Source: Marinobacter bryozoorum
GTDB lineage: Bacteria > Pseudomonadota > Gammaproteobacteria > Pseudomonadales > Oleiphilaceae
Direction: 5' to 3'
DNA: 64,000 bases
Assembly: GCF_023156245.1 (NCBI RefSeq)
Contig: NZ_JAKZAH010000004.1
Coordinates: 62,001-126,000, forward strand
Below the pieces are notes generated by a model. That model made no database searches and had not been told where the DNA came from. It saw only the letters and a program-made list of their open reading frames with translations. Shown piece by piece: positions 16,528 through 27,136 of the stretch. The stretch's first letter is position 1. Every line of letters starts with the position of its first letter. A program made the position numbers and the translations under genes.

Positions 16528-16767
16528 ATGAAGAAACTGTTTATTGCGGTGCTGGCTGCCCTGACCCTGGCAGGTTGTGAGGGTCGTACTATCTGGAATC
16601 CGAATGGCTCGCTTGATGAGGCGACCAAAGACCGTGAAGTCTGGGATGACAAGGGCATGATGGATGAGGCTACCCGTGACCGGGAAATCTGGGATTCCAA
16701 CGGCAAGATTGATACCCGGGATCGCAAGATCTGGAACGATCGTGAAGGCAAGCCGGTAATCCAGTGA
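16528..16767 (+). CDS. Small lipoprotein with tandem 16-residue repeats
   Basis: A 79-residue protein with a lipoprotein signal peptide: MKK start, hydrophobic core and lipobox LAGC, giving lipidated Cys 17. The mature 63 residues are almost wholly made of a repeat that begins with I/V-W, runs through N/K-G and ends in T-x-D-R-E/K (units at 22-37, 38-53, 54-67 and a partial one at 68-75). It is very charged, rich in Asp, Lys and Trp. GAGG eight bases before the ATG is a plausible ribosome-binding site. The stop codon overlaps the mtnB GTG start. I do not recognise the family. No Glu or Lys follows the lipid cysteine in a way that decides inner versus outer membrane beyond the usual default to outer membrane. 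Confidence 0.75.
   Translation: MKKLFIAVLAALTLAGCEGRTIWNPNGSLDEATKDREVWDDKGMMDEATRDREIWDSNGKIDTRDRKIWNDREGKPVIQ
16591..16752 (+). repeat. 48-base in-frame tandem repeat inside the lipoprotein gene
   Basis: GATGAGGC with similar flanks occurs at 16615 and 16663, and GATACCCGGGATCGCAAGAT at 16711, each exactly 48 bases apart. The third copy lacks the six bases for Glu-Ala. The copies differ at several silent positions, so the array is not a fresh slippage product. Confidence 0.8.
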
Positions 16768-17396
16768 GCAGCGTCAATCTTGTTCGTTACAGTGAGGCTG
16801 CCCGGGAAATTTGCGCCGCGGGTGAGTTCCTCTACCAAAATGGCTGGTCACCGGCCACCAGCAGCAACTATTCCCGGCGTATTGATGGCGGGCACGTGGC
16901 CATTACCGTGTCGGGCCGGCACAAGGGGCGCCTGGCCGCATCGGATATCATGGTCGTAGACCTGGAAGGCCAACCGGTACAGAGCGACTGCCGGCCATCT
17001 GCAGAAACCCTGCTGCATACGGTTATTTACCGTGACCGGCCAGGCGTTGGCGCCGTGCTTCACACCCATTCGGTGAAGGCGACGGTACTGAGTCGGCTGA
17101 TTGCGGAAGGGCAGGCGCTGATGCTGGAGGGCTACGAGTTACAGAAAGCCTTCGAGGGTGTGACAACCCATGAAGCACAGGTCGCCGTGCCGGTGTTTGC
17201 CAATACCCAGGACATCGCCGCGCTGGCCGGTCAGACTCGCCAATGGCTGGCGGAAAACCCGGAGGCGCCGGGCTATCTGATTCGCGGTCATGGCCTGTAC
17301 ACCTGGGGGCGAAACATGGACGAGTGCCTGCGTCATGTAGAAGCCTTTGAATTCCTTTTCGAATGTGAACTTGAAACCATGAGGGTCCGCCCATGA
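16764..17396 (+). CDS. mtnB: Methylthioribulose-1-phosphate dehydratase
   Basis: A 210-residue class II aldolase-type enzyme of the methionine salvage pathway. It dehydrates 5-methylthioribulose 1-phosphate to the diketone that MtnC uses next. The metal-binding histidines appear in VLHTHSVKAT and in the later RGHGLYTWG, as expected for the family, and the length fits. The GTG start overlaps the stop of the lipoprotein gene (GTGA). The 3' end overlaps mtnD by 4 bases, so mtnB, mtnD and mtnC are one coupled operon. The enzyme is cytoplasmic. Confidence 0.93.
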   Translation: MSSVNLVRYSEAAREICAAGEFLYQNGWSPATSSNYSRRIDGGHVAITVSGRHKGRLAASDIMVVDLEGQPVQSDCRPSAETLLHTVIYRDRPGVGAVLHTHSVKATVLSRLIAEGQALMLEGYELQKAFEGVTTHEAQVAVPVFANTQDIAALAGQTRQWLAENPEAPGYLIRGHGLYTWGRNMDECLRHVEAFEFLFECELETMRVRP

Positions 17397-17950
17397 CCAC
17401 CTTGAGCATCTTTCACCAGGACAAGCCGGAGTCGCCGGAACAGGTCGTGGAAAACCCTGCCGATATCGCCCGGCTGCTAAAGGAGCAGGGGGTGCGCTAT
17501 GAGCGCTGGCCCACACGGGCGCTGCCGGCAAGTGTCACCAGCGACGATATCCTGGACGCCTATGCCGATGAGGTTTCACACCTAAAGGACGAGAGCGGTT
17601 TCGCCACGGCGGATGTGGTGAGCCTGACACCGGACCACCCTGACAAGGCAGCCTTTCGTCAGAAGTTCCTGGATGAGCACATCCACAGCGAGGATGAGGT
17701 GCGCTTCTTTGTCCATGGCAAGGGCCTGTTCTATCTGCACCTGGGTGACAAGGTCTATGCCGTCATGTGTCGCCAGTGCGACCTGATTAGCGTGCCCAGT
17801 GGCACTCGCCACTGGTTCGATATGGGGCCTGAGCCGGAATTCACCTGTATCCGCCTGTTCACCAACCCCGAAGGGTGGGTGGCAGAGTTTACCGGTGAAG
17901 ATATCGCCGGCCGCCTGCCCCGGTACGAGCAACTCGCCGGAGGTGCCTGA
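17393..17950 (+). CDS. mtnD: Acireductone dioxygenase (ARD)
   Basis: A 185-residue cupin enzyme that splits the acireductone of methionine salvage with O2, giving the keto acid precursor of methionine and formate (or carbon monoxide when nickel replaces iron). The metal ligands are visible as the HxHxxxE run H96, H98 and E102 and the distal H140 in SGTRHW. Length and N-terminal layout agree with bacterial ARDs. It overlaps mtnB by 4 bases and shares one base with the start of mtnC. Confidence 0.95.
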   Translation: MTTLSIFHQDKPESPEQVVENPADIARLLKEQGVRYERWPTRALPASVTSDDILDAYADEVSHLKDESGFATADVVSLTPDHPDKAAFRQKFLDEHIHSEDEVRFFVHGKGLFYLHLGDKVYAVMCRQCDLISVPSGTRHWFDMGPEPEFTCIRLFTNPEGWVAEFTGEDIAGRLPRYEQLAGGA

Positions 17951-18645
17951 TGATTCGCGTAATCCTGACCGATATCGAGGGCACGACCAGTTCCATCTCA
18001 TTCGTGCACGAGGTGTTATTTCCCTATGCCCGTGAGCACATGGCCGAATTCGTCCGCGACTGGCAGCACGAAGACCTGGTGGTGGCGGAGCAGATGGATG
18101 TCGTTGCCGAAAAGTCAGGCTGTGACCGGTCAGATACCGAAGGCCTGATACGGGTGCTTGAAGACTGGATTGACGAGGACCGCAAGGAAACGGCCCTCAA
18201 GACCCTGCAGGGCATGCTCTGGGAGCAGGGCTATCAGCATGGCGCCTTTGATGGCCATGTATACCCCGACGCCGCCGAGTATTTGCGTTTCTGGCACGAC
18301 CGCGGCTTGCGCCTTTACGTGTATTCTTCTGGCTCGGTGAAAGCCCAGAAGCTGATTTTCGGCTTCTCCAGTGAGGGTGACCTGACGCCCTTTTTCAGCG
18401 GCTACTTTGATACCAATGTGGGTGGCAAGAAAGACGCAGCCTCTTACCGCAATATCCTGGACGAACTGGGCGTCGAGCCACGAACGGTTCTGTTCCTCTC
18501 GGATGTAGAAGCCGAGTTGTCGGCCGCTGAATCTGTAGGCATGAGAACTTGCTGGCTGGTGCGTGAAGGCGATCTTCCGGAAACTGACAAGCGGCCTGTC
18601 GCCCGGGACTTCCGTGAGGTTGATGCGCTGCTCCAGCGCCATTGA
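17950..18645 (+). CDS. mtnC: Enolase-phosphatase E1
   Basis: A 231-residue HAD-superfamily enzyme that first enolises and then dephosphorylates the diketone phosphate made by MtnB, giving the acireductone for MtnD. HAD motif I is DIEGTT with D8 and E10, the form specific to MtnC; motif II is YSSGSV and the acidic motif is FLSDVEAE. The full length is normal. The ATG overlaps the mtnD stop (TGATG). The pathway genes mtnA and mtnK or mtnP are not in this window. Confidence 0.95.
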   Translation: MIRVILTDIEGTTSSISFVHEVLFPYAREHMAEFVRDWQHEDLVVAEQMDVVAEKSGCDRSDTEGLIRVLEDWIDEDRKETALKTLQGMLWEQGYQHGAFDGHVYPDAAEYLRFWHDRGLRLYVYSSGSVKAQKLIFGFSSEGDLTPFFSGYFDTNVGGKKDAASYRNILDELGVEPRTVLFLSDVEAELSAAESVGMRTCWLVREGDLPETDKRPVARDFREVDALLQRH

Positions 18646-19681
18646 GCTCAGCCTCCCGGCGCTGCTTATGACCCTGGCGCTGGCGGGCTGCAACCCGTTC
18701 AGCGCCCCCGAATCCATGATGGACGAATACGTGGAACGAACTGCCCGCGTACTCGACCAGCCCTATCAACTGAGCGCCATCCCCGCCACCGATCCGCTGC
18801 CCAGACGCCGGGACCGGGTACTGCAGATGCCCGAAGTGGAGCTGGGTATGCTGGACTTCCTGTCCCTGTTCGGCTGCGAACTGCAGGTGGTCGCGGGCGA
18901 GAAAGCGTCGATCCTGGGCCGGGTAATGCAGCCGGCTAACCGCCTGCGCTACGAAGTCCGCTTTATCGAGGCTGCGGAAGACTGCCTGCCGGAAATCGGT
19001 GACGACGAACTCGGGGAAGAGGTTTCCCAAGCTGTGACCAGCAAGCGGGCGTCGCTGCCGGTTGCGGTCTGGAATGCCACCTGGGGTGTGGAAGAGATGG
19101 AAAGCCTGTTTACCCGCACTGAAGGGCTCTATCCCCTGGAGCCGGGCGGCGGAACCGGCAACCTGGCCACAGACCTCAACAGCCTGAATGCCATGATGGC
19201 GCCGTTGCTGGAAGGTCAAACCGATACCAGCCTCGCCGGCCTGGGTGATATCCACCAGCAATGGCAGGCCCATCAGGCCCCGGGTCAACTTATCCTGACG
19301 GCCCGGATGCTGACTGTCCGCCTGGACGATGCCAGCGATGTTATCGAAGCCCGGTTGCAGGAGCGGCCGTTGTGCCTGGACGGCAAGCCCAATAACCAGT
19401 CTGAAATCGTCCAGGGCATGTTCTTCAGTGTATTTATCGAACGGGTCCAGCCCTACCTGGCCAGTGTGCGTCGTGCCCGGGATGACCTTGTCCGGCCGCT
19501 GGCCGCCCTCGCAGAGCAGCAGAAGGAGGTCATGCCTGAAACGTTCAGGGACTGGTACAACCGTTACCTGAAGCTGGAAGGTGAGGGCTCGCTCTGGGCC
19601 GAGCTGGACGCTTCCCAGCAGCGCCATATCGAGCTATGGCAGCAACAGCTGGAGCAATGCGGCTTGCGTCCCGGAACGTGA
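18623..19681 (+). CDS. DUF3080-family lipoprotein
   Basis: A 352-residue protein with a lipoprotein signal peptide ending in LALAGC (Cys 23). The mature part is soluble and mostly helical and matches the DUF3080 family of Marinobacter- and Pseudomonas-type bacteria in length and in its early sequence (VERTARVLDQP). No catalytic motif is visible and the function is unknown. The ATG at 18623 lies inside the last 23 bases of mtnC, with GAGGT close upstream; a longer frame to 18563 exists but would put the signal peptide in the wrong place. It probably rides on the mtn transcript. It ends 12 bases from the convergent ATPase gene. Confidence 0.75.
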   Translation: MRCSSAIELSLPALLMTLALAGCNPFSAPESMMDEYVERTARVLDQPYQLSAIPATDPLPRRRDRVLQMPEVELGMLDFLSLFGCELQVVAGEKASILGRVMQPANRLRYEVRFIEAAEDCLPEIGDDELGEEVSQAVTSKRASLPVAVWNATWGVEEMESLFTRTEGLYPLEPGGGTGNLATDLNSLNAMMAPLLEGQTDTSLAGLGDIHQQWQAHQAPGQLILTARMLTVRLDDASDVIEARLQERPLCLDGKPNNQSEIVQGMFFSVFIERVQPYLASVRRARDDLVRPLAALAEQQKEVMPETFRDWYNRYLKLEGEGSLWAELDASQQRHIELWQQQLEQCGLRPGT

Positions 19682-19693
19682 GCCTTTCCCCGG

Positions 19694-21469
19694 CTACCTT
19701 TGGCTCTCCGGGGTCACCCGCAGTACTTCCTCAATCGTGGTCAGACCGGCGGCCACCTTTTGTGCGCCGCTCAGGCGCAGGGATTTCATGCCGTCCTTGT
19801 AGGCGTCCAGTCGCAGCTGTTCCAGCTCACAGCGGTCGTTGATCTGACCGGCGATGGTGCGGGACAGACCAAGGATCTCGTATACACCGGCGCGGCCCAG
19901 GTAGCCGGTGTCTCGGCATTCCAGGCAGCCCACCGGCTGATAGATGCGCTTGGGCACCGGAGCTTTCCAGGGGCGGGTGAGGCTGGCCCAGGCTTCCTCC
20001 TCCACATCCGTCGGTTTTTTGCAGTGAGGGCACAGCAGCCTGACCAGGCGCTGGGCCATGGCGCCAATAACGGTCGCTCGGATCAGGTAGGGCGGTATGC
20101 CCAGCTCCAGTAGCCGGGTGAAAGCACTGGGGGCATCGTTCGTATGCAGGGTGGACAGCACCAGGTGACCGGTGAGGGCGGCCTGTACGGCCATCTCGGC
20201 GGTTTCCAGGTCGCGGATCTCGCCGATCATGATGATGTCCGGATCCTGGCGGAGCAGGGCACGTACGCCGGAGGCGAAGGTCAGGTCGATGTTGTGCTGC
20301 ACCTGCATCTGGTTGAAGGCCGGTTCCACCATTTCAATGGGGTCTTCGATGGTGCAGATGTTCAGGTCCGGCGAGGCCAGGCTTTTCAGTGTCGAATAGA
20401 GCGTGGTGGTCTTGCCGGAGCCGGTGGGGCCGGTAACCAGTACAATCCCGTGCGGGCGTCCGGTCATGGCGTGCCAGCGCTCCTGGTCTTCTGCAGAGAA
20501 GCCCAGCTGCTCAAAGGTCTTGAGCAGTACTTCCGGGTCGAAAATACGCAGGACCATTTTCTCGCCGAAGGCGGTGGGCATGGTGGCCAAGCGCAGTTCC
20601 ACCTCGCTGTTGTCCGGTTTGCGGGTCTTGATGCGACCGTCCTGGGGGCGGCGCTTCTCCGCCACGTTCAGGCGCCCCAGGATCTTCAGTCGGCTGGTGA
20701 CAGCCACGCCCACCTGTTCGGGGAATTCGTAGACGCTGTGCAGGACACCGTCGATGCGGAAGCGAACCCGTGTGACTTCCCGCCGGGGCTCGATATGGAT
20801 ATCGCTGGCCCGCTGTTCGAAGGCGTACTGCAGCAACCAGTCGACGATCTTGACCACATGCTGGTCATTGGCGTCGTGGCTGGTGCCCTGACCGAGGTCC
20901 AGCAGCTGCTCGAAGTTGTGGAGATTCCCGCCGGGGCGACCCTGTTGCCCGCCTGCCTTACTCACCGAACTGGCGAGCTGGTAGAACTCCACGGTAAAGC
21001 GGCGGATGGACTCGGGGTTGGCGACCACGCGCTTCAGCGGGCGTTGCAGTACGTGGCGCAGGTTGGCTTCCCAGTCGGCCTTGAAAGGTTCCGCGCTGGC
21101 GATCACTGCTTCCTGGTCTGTCAGTTCCACCGCCAGGATATGGTGGCGCTGGGCAAAGGCATAGGACATGGCCCGGGCAATGGCCGGCGCGTCGATTTTC
21201 AGCGGATCGATGTGGTAGTACGGCTGCCCTGACCATTCGGCAAGCCACCGGGTGAGCCGCTCCAGGTCCAGGGTGCGGCCGTCCCGCAGGCTCGTGAGCC
21301 CGGCAATGGCGATGACCTCAAGGGGGTGTCGGGTGCGGGACTCGGCCCCCAGATTGGCGGCCAGCACCCGCTCGGCATCCTCTGTGTTTATTTCGCCGGT
21401 ATCTGCCAGGGCATTGCAAAGCTCGCGAAGTGTCAGCGTATGATCCGGGCGGGTATTGGTGGCTGCCAT
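19694..21469 (-). CDS. Orphan GspE/PilB-type secretion ATPase
   Basis: A 591-residue hexameric ATPase. The N-terminal region (about 1-150) resembles the GspE/MshEN domain that in several members binds c-di-GMP. The catalytic half has the Walker A GPTGSGKTT (K353), an Asp box (TIEDPIE), the Walker B region (MIGEIRD), the His box (STLHTND), and a C-terminal zinc tetracysteine (CPHC...CLEC). Such ATPases drive pseudopilus or pilus assembly in type II secretion and type IV pili. No pilin, platform or secretin gene is nearby, so the system it serves is not evident. The start was placed at ATG 21469, where the homology begins. It lies downstream of DUF2069 and wrbA on the same strand. Confidence 0.88.
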   Translation of the reverse strand: MAATNTRPDHTLTLRELCNALADTGEINTEDAERVLAANLGAESRTRHPLEVIAIAGLTSLRDGRTLDLERLTRWLAEWSGQPYYHIDPLKIDAPAIARAMSYAFAQRHHILAVELTDQEAVIASAEPFKADWEANLRHVLQRPLKRVVANPESIRRFTVEFYQLASSVSKAGGQQGRPGGNLHNFEQLLDLGQGTSHDANDQHVVKIVDWLLQYAFEQRASDIHIEPRREVTRVRFRIDGVLHSVYEFPEQVGVAVTSRLKILGRLNVAEKRRPQDGRIKTRKPDNSEVELRLATMPTAFGEKMVLRIFDPEVLLKTFEQLGFSAEDQERWHAMTGRPHGIVLVTGPTGSGKTTTLYSTLKSLASPDLNICTIEDPIEMVEPAFNQMQVQHNIDLTFASGVRALLRQDPDIIMIGEIRDLETAEMAVQAALTGHLVLSTLHTNDAPSAFTRLLELGIPPYLIRATVIGAMAQRLVRLLCPHCKKPTDVEEEAWASLTRPWKAPVPKRIYQPVGCLECRDTGYLGRAGVYEILGLSRTIAGQINDRCELEQLRLDAYKDGMKSLRLSGAQKVAAGLTTIEEVLRVTPESQR

Positions 21470-21485
21470 GATGTGTCTCCGCCGG

Positions 21486-21836
21486 TCAGGGCCGGTTGGC
21501 TTTGAGGTGGACCATGGCAATGGTGAACAGCGCAAAGGTGAGCACCGCCATAAACACGGGGACTGGCTGCCCCTCACTGAGCCAGGCGGTCACTACCGCC
21601 TGTGTGAAGTAGAAAATCACCACGAAGCTCATCCAGATATAGCCGCGGTTATGCCCGCGGAAAACCACCCAGGCGAAGGGCAACAGGGGCAACAGCTTGA
21701 CGGTGAGCATCAGTACGATGGAAACGCCTTCCACCGGGGATGGCCAGAAGGTGTTGACGACCAGCATGGCCAGCAGAAGTGAGTAGAGTGCCGCAGTAAT
21801 GGTGCGGGTGGTTCTGGCGGTTTCGGAATGCAGCAT
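21486..21836 (-). CDS. DUF2069 membrane protein
   Basis: A 116-residue inner-membrane protein with four hydrophobic segments (about 13-30, 37-58, 67-86 and 92-110). Length, topology and position next to wrbA and the arsC-like gene match the DUF2069 family of Pseudomonas-type bacteria. No functional residue can be named. It is followed at 16 bases by the GspE-type ATPase gene. Confidence 0.8.
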   Translation of the reverse strand: MLHSETARTTRTITAALYSLLLAMLVVNTFWPSPVEGVSIVLMLTVKLLPLLPFAWVVFRGHNRGYIWMSFVVIFYFTQAVVTAWLSEGQPVPVFMAVLTFALFTIAMVHLKANRP

Positions 21837-21876
21837 GGAGGTTCCTGAAAAGGTGACTTTCGGGTGTCAGACTTGG

Positions 21877-22877
<1,001 letters not shown>

Positions 22878-22956
22878 GTGAGTCTCGTTGGTTCTGCCAA
22901 TAGTGTCATGGGTCAGGGCCCGGCGTGCGGGCGGTACAAGTCTATCAGGAGGTGCC

Positions 22957-23427
22957 ATGGGTAAGTACCCTGTTGTGGTTGCAGTGGCCTTTGCTGCCGT
23001 GCTGGCCGGTTGCGGCGAGTCAACGTCGTCTTCGAGTCCGGCTGCGAAGGAATTCCCTACCGCTTCCGGCGATACCTTGCCCTGGGATTCCCTTCGTGGA
23101 AGGTGGGTCCTGGTGAATTACTGGGCCGAATGGTGCAAGCCCTGCCTTGAAGAAATCCCCGAGCTCAACGAGGTGGATTCGCTGGAAAATGTGACGGTGC
23201 TCGGGGTGAACTACGATGGCGTTGCCGGTGAGGCACTGGTTGAGCTGGGGGACCGTATGGGTATCGGCTTCACCATGCTGGCCAACGACCCTGCCCCTGA
23301 ACTGGGCTGGGAGGTGCCAGGCGGCCTGCCCGCAACCTTCGTGGTGGCGCCGGACGGTTCCCTGAGTGACACCCTGATGGGCGCCCAGACAGAGGCGGAT
23401 CTGAAAGCAGCCATCGGGCAGGACTGA
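22957..23427 (+). CDS. TlpA-like thioredoxin-fold lipoprotein
   Basis: A 156-residue protein with a lipoprotein signal peptide (lipobox LAGC, Cys 19), a short Ser-rich linker and a thioredoxin fold. The redox pair is WCKPC with C60 and C63. The GLPATFVV motif holds the usual cis-proline. It should act in the periplasm, anchored to a membrane, as a disulfide reductase of the TlpA/ResA type. The ATG at 22957 was chosen for its strong CAGGAGGT ribosome-binding site. It diverges from the ArsC-like gene and is followed by dnaE after 65 bases. Confidence 0.88.
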   Translation: MGKYPVVVAVAFAAVLAGCGESTSSSSPAAKEFPTASGDTLPWDSLRGRWVLVNYWAEWCKPCLEEIPELNEVDSLENVTVLGVNYDGVAGEALVELGDRMGIGFTMLANDPAPELGWEVPGGLPATFVVAPDGSLSDTLMGAQTEADLKAAIGQD

Positions 23428-23492
23428 GGCGCCCCTTTCAGGTAGAATTCGCAGTTCAGAACTGACCAGCACCAGGCGGGAATTCGAGATCC

Positions 23493-26400
23493 ATGAGCAG
23501 CAACTTTGTCCATCTCCGCGTCCATTCCGAGTACTCCATGGTGGACGGCCTTATCCGGGTAAAGCCGCTGATCAACCGGGTGAAGGAGCTGGGCATGCCA
23601 GCGGTGGGCCTCACCGAGCAATCCAACATGTGCTCGCTGGTGCGCTTCTACAAGGCAGCCATGGGCGCTGGCATCAAGCCCATCCCTGGCGCCGATCTGT
23701 GGCTTGAAAACCCCGATGAGCCCGACAACCCCTTTCGCCTGACCTTGCTGGCCCGCAACCAGAAAGGCTACCTCAACCTCACAGAGATCATCTCCCTCGG
23801 CTACACCGAAGGCCAGCGCTACGGCAAGCCCATTATTACCCGGGAGTGGCTGGAGTCACGACCTGACGGCCTGGTTGTGCTTTCCGGCGCCAGGATGGGG
23901 GATGTGGGCAAGGCAATCCTGGCCGGCAAGCCGGAGCTGGCACGGGAGCGGTTGCGTTACTGGCTGGACCTGTACCCGGAGAGTTATTACCTGGAACTCC
24001 AACGCACCGGTCGGGCCGGCGATGAAGACTGTGTTCATGGCAATGTGGAGCTGGCACTGGAAACCGGCTGCCCGGTGGTGGCCACCAATGATGTGCACTT
24101 CCTGGAGCAGGAGGATTTCGAGGCCCACGAGGCCCGTGTCTGCATCGGCGAGAGCCGGACCCTGGCAGACCCTCGCCGCGAGCGCCGTTTCAGCGACCAG
24201 CAGTACCTGCGCAGCGCCGAGGAAATGGTCGAGCTGTTCGAGGATATTCCGGAAGCCATCGAGAACACCGTGGAAATCGCCCGCCGCTGCAGCGTGCCGG
24301 TGCGTATGGGTGAGTACTTCCTGCCCAACTATCCCATCCCCGATGGCATGACCATGGACGATTACTTCCGCAAGGTGTCCGAGGAGGGCCTGGAAGATCG
24401 CCTGAAAACCATCCTCAGCCCGGACGACCCGGACTACGAGGAAAGGCGGGCCGCCTACTTCAAGCGCCTGAACTTCGAACTGGATATCATCATCCAGATG
24501 GGGTTCCCCGGCTACTTCCTGATCGTGATGGACTTCATCAAGTGGGCCAAGAACAACGGCGTTCCGGTGGGCCCGGGCCGGGGTTCCGGTGCCGGGTCAC
24601 TGGTAGCCTACGCCCAGCTCATCACCGACCTGGATCCGCTTCAGTATGACCTGCTGTTCGAACGCTTCCTGAACCCGGAACGGGTGTCCATGCCTGACTT
24701 TGACGTGGACTTCTGCATGGAAGGCCGTGACCGGGTGATTGACTATGTGGCCGACAAGTATGGCCGCGAGGCGGTTTCCCAGATCATTACCTTCGGCACC
24801 ATGGCGGCCAAGGCGGTAGTGCGGGACGTGGCGCGGGTTCAGGGGAAGTCGTACGGCCTCGCTGACCGCTTGTCCAAGATGATCCCCTTCGAAGTGGGCA
24901 TGACCCTGGAAAAGGCGGTAGAGCAGGAAGAGCAGCTGCGGGATTTCCTGGAACAGGATGAAGAAGCCCAGGAAATCTGGGAAATGGCCCTCAAGCTTGA
25001 GGGCGTCTGCCGGAACGCCGGCAAGCACGCCGGTGGCGTGGTGATCGCACCCACCAAGATTACCGATTTCTCACCGCTGTACTGCGATGATGAGGGCGGC
25101 AGCCTGGTCACCCAGTTTGACAAGGGTGATGTGGAAGACGCCGGCCTGGTGAAGTTTGACTTCCTGGGGCTGCGGACGCTCACCATCATCGACTGGGCGC
25201 TGAAGATGATTAACCCCCGCCGGGAAAAGCGGGGTGAACCGGAACTGGATATCAACGACATCCCGCTGGATGACGTGCCCTCGTTTACCATGTTGAAGAA
25301 AGCCGAAACTACGGCGGTTTTCCAGCTGGAATCCCGGGGCATGAAGGACCTGATCCGCCGCCTGCAGCCGGACTCCCTGGAAGACATGATCGCCCTGGTG
25401 GCCCTGTTCCGGCCCGGGCCGCTGCAGTCGGGCATGGTGGATGACTTTATTGACCGGAAGCACGGGCGGCAGCCGGTGTCCTTCCCCCATCCGGACTATC
25501 AGTATGAAGGCCTGAAGCCGGTGCTGGAGCCCACCTACGGGGTCATCCTGTACCAGGAGCAGGTCATGCAGATCGCCCAGGTGATGGCCGGCTATACCCT
25601 GGGTGGCGCCGACATGCTGCGCCGGGCCATGGGCAAGAAAAAGCCCGAGGAAATGGCCAAGCAGAAAGAGATTTTCCTCGAAGGGTGCGCCAATAACGGT
25701 ATCGACAAGACCCTGGCGGAGAACATCTTCGACCTGGTGGAAAAGTTCGCCGGCTACGGCTTCAACAAGTCCCACTCGGCTGCCTACGCCCTGGTGTCCT
25801 ACCAGACCCTTTGGCTGAAGGCCCATTATCCGGCGGAGTTCATGGCGGCGGTACTCACCGCCGATATGCAGAACACCGACAAAGTCGTGACCCTGGTAGA
25901 AGAGTGCCGGGCCATGGGCCTGGACCTGGTGCTGCCGGATGTGAGCACCTCAGAATACACCTTCACCGTCAACGACGAAGGCCAGGTCGTCTATGGCCTG
26001 GGTGCCATCAAGGGCCTGGGCGAGGGGCCGATCCAGAGTATTGTGGAGGGTCGGCAGGAAGGCGGTCCCTACAAGGACCTGTTTGATTTCTGCTGCCGGG
26101 TTGATCTCAAGAAGGTCAACAAGCGCGCCCTGGAGGCAATGATTCGCGCCGGCGCCATGGATAAGCTCGGTCCCGGCCGGGCCCAGCTTATGGCCAGCAT
26201 CGACAAGGCCATACAGCAGGCCGGCCAGCAATCCCGCAATGAGTCCGCCGGCATGACCGATATGTTCGGCGACCTGCTGGGCGGCGACGAAGGGGTAGAC
26301 CCGTTTGCGGATGTGGCGAATGTTCGGGAATGGCCCGAGAAAGCCCGTCTCAAGGGCGAAAAGGACACCCTCGGCCTGTACCTGACCGGTCACCCCTTTG

Positions 26401-26975
26401 ACGAGTACGAGAAGGAAGTGCGGCGGTTTGTGCGCTCGGCGATTGCTGACCTGCAGCCATCCCGTTCACCCCAGCGGGTCGCGGGATTGATTGTTGCCCA
26501 GCGCACCATGAAGACCCGTACCGGATCCACCATGTGCTTTGTCACCCTGGACGATCGTTCCGGTCGAATCGAGGCTACCCTGTTCTCTGAGGCCTTCAAC
26601 GAAAACCGCGAACTGCTCCAGTCTGACCAGGTAATTGTGCTCGAAGGGCAGGTCAGCCACGATGACTACTCCGGCCAGATGAAAATGCGGGTGAGCTCGG
26701 TGATGGATGTGCCGACTGCGCGGCAGTCATTCAGCCGTGGCCTGCAACTGAGGCTGGAAGCCGGGCAGTTGCAGAACGGCCTGCTGGACAAGCTGGACAG
26801 TACGCTCCGCCCCTTCCGCAATCAGGGCAGTCCGGTATGGATCGAATACCAGGGGGATGACGCCAGTACCCGGATCGAGCTGGGTGAGAACTGGCGCGTG
26901 CAACCGGATGACAACCTGCTGCTGGAACTGAGATACCTGGTGGGGGATAACCGCGTTGAACTGGTCTATGATTGA
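23493..26975 (+). CDS. dnaE: DNA polymerase III alpha subunit
   Basis: The replicative polymerase catalytic subunit, 1160 residues, the usual DnaE1 length. The N-terminal PHP domain begins at once ([11 protein letters not shown]). The palm carries PDFDVDF with D402 and D404, corresponding to D401 and D403 of Escherichia coli. Further motifs are [10 protein letters not shown], the fingers, the HhH region and an OB domain with VAGLIV near residue 995. The C-terminal tail should contact the clamp loader; a short hydrophobic clamp-binding motif near 920 (TDMFGDLL) resembles the clamp contact of DnaE. It opens the long plus-strand housekeeping block. Confidence 0.98.
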   Translation: MSSNFVHLRVHSEYSMVDGLIRVKPLINRVKELGMPAVGLTEQSNMCSLVRFYKAAMGAGIKPIPGADLWLENPDEPDNPFRLTLLARNQKGYLNLTEIISLGYTEGQRYGKPIITREWLESRPDGLVVLSGARMGDVGKAILAGKPELARERLRYWLDLYPESYYLELQRTGRAGDEDCVHGNVELALETGCPVVATNDVHFLEQEDFEAHEARVCIGESRTLADPRRERRFSDQQYLRSAEEMVELFEDIPEAIENTVEIARRCSVPVRMGEYFLPNYPIPDGMTMDDYFRKVSEEGLEDRLKTILSPDDPDYEERRAAYFKRLNFELDIIIQMGFPGYFLIVMDFIKWAKNNGVPVGPGRGSGAGSLVAYAQLITDLDPLQYDLLFERFLNPERVSMPDFDVDFCMEGRDRVIDYVADKYGREAVSQIITFGTMAAKAVVRDVARVQGKSYGLADRLSKMIPFEVGMTLEKAVEQEEQLRDFLEQDEEAQEIWEMALKLEGVCRNAGKHAGGVVIAPTKITDFSPLYCDDEGGSLVTQFDKGDVEDAGLVKFDFLGLRTLTIIDWALKMINPRREKRGEPELDINDIPLDDVPSFTMLKKAETTAVFQLESRGMKDLIRRLQPDSLEDMIALVALFRPGPLQSGMVDDFIDRKHGRQPVSFPHPDYQYEGLKPVLEPTYGVILYQEQVMQIAQVMAGYTLGGADMLRRAMGKKKPEEMAKQKEIFLEGCANNGIDKTLAENIFDLVEKFAGYGFNKSHSAAYALVSYQTLWLKAHYPAEFMAAVLTADMQNTDKVVTLVEECRAMGLDLVLPDVSTSEYTFTVNDEGQVVYGLGAIKGLGEGPIQSIVEGRQEGGPYKDLFDFCCRVDLKKVNKRALEAMIRAGAMDKLGPGRAQLMASIDKAIQQAGQQSRNESAGMTDMFGDLLGGDEGVDPFADVANVREWPEKARLKGEKDTLGLYLTGHPFDEYEKEVRRFVRSAIADLQPSRSPQRVAGLIVAQRTMKTRTGSTMCFVTLDDRSGRIEATLFSEAFNENRELLQSDQVIVLEGQVSHDDYSGQMKMRVSSVMDVPTARQSFSRGLQLRLEAGQLQNGLLDKLDSTLRPFRNQGSPVWIEYQGDDASTRIELGENWRVQPDDNLLLELRYLVGDNRVELVYD

Positions 26976-27012
26976 TGGCAGCGCCGTTGCAGTATCAGGC
27001 CAGGTCACATTA

Positions 27013-27052
27013 ATACCAAGGTCCGCTTTTTTACAAAGCCTTGCATTGGTAT
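27013..27052 (+). other. Inverted repeat between dnaE and accA
   Basis: ATACCAA (27013-27019) and TTGGTAT (27046-27052) form 7-base arms around a 26-base centre with a T run. It could be a weak dnaE terminator or a control site for accA, which starts 85 bases further on. No clear promoter consensus for accA was found in the 161-base gap. Confidence 0.35.
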
Positions 27053-27136
27053 CTTTAGGCAAAATTTGAACCTGCAGCCCCTTTTTTGATCATCGGAAAA
27101 GTTGGCGGCGGAACCGACACAAATTGATGGAATACC

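Noticed and set aside
16509..16838. Repeat-bearing open frame on the minus strand.
   Set aside because: It is the complement of the lipoprotein repeat; the plus-strand frame has signal peptide, lipobox and a plausible ribosome-binding site.
18395..19627. Open frame on the minus strand (410 codons).
   Set aside because: Antisense to mtnC and the DUF3080 lipoprotein; no recognisable motif.
20144..21232. Open frame on the plus strand (362 codons).
   Set aside because: Antisense to the GspE-type ATPase and without a ribosome-binding site or known domain.
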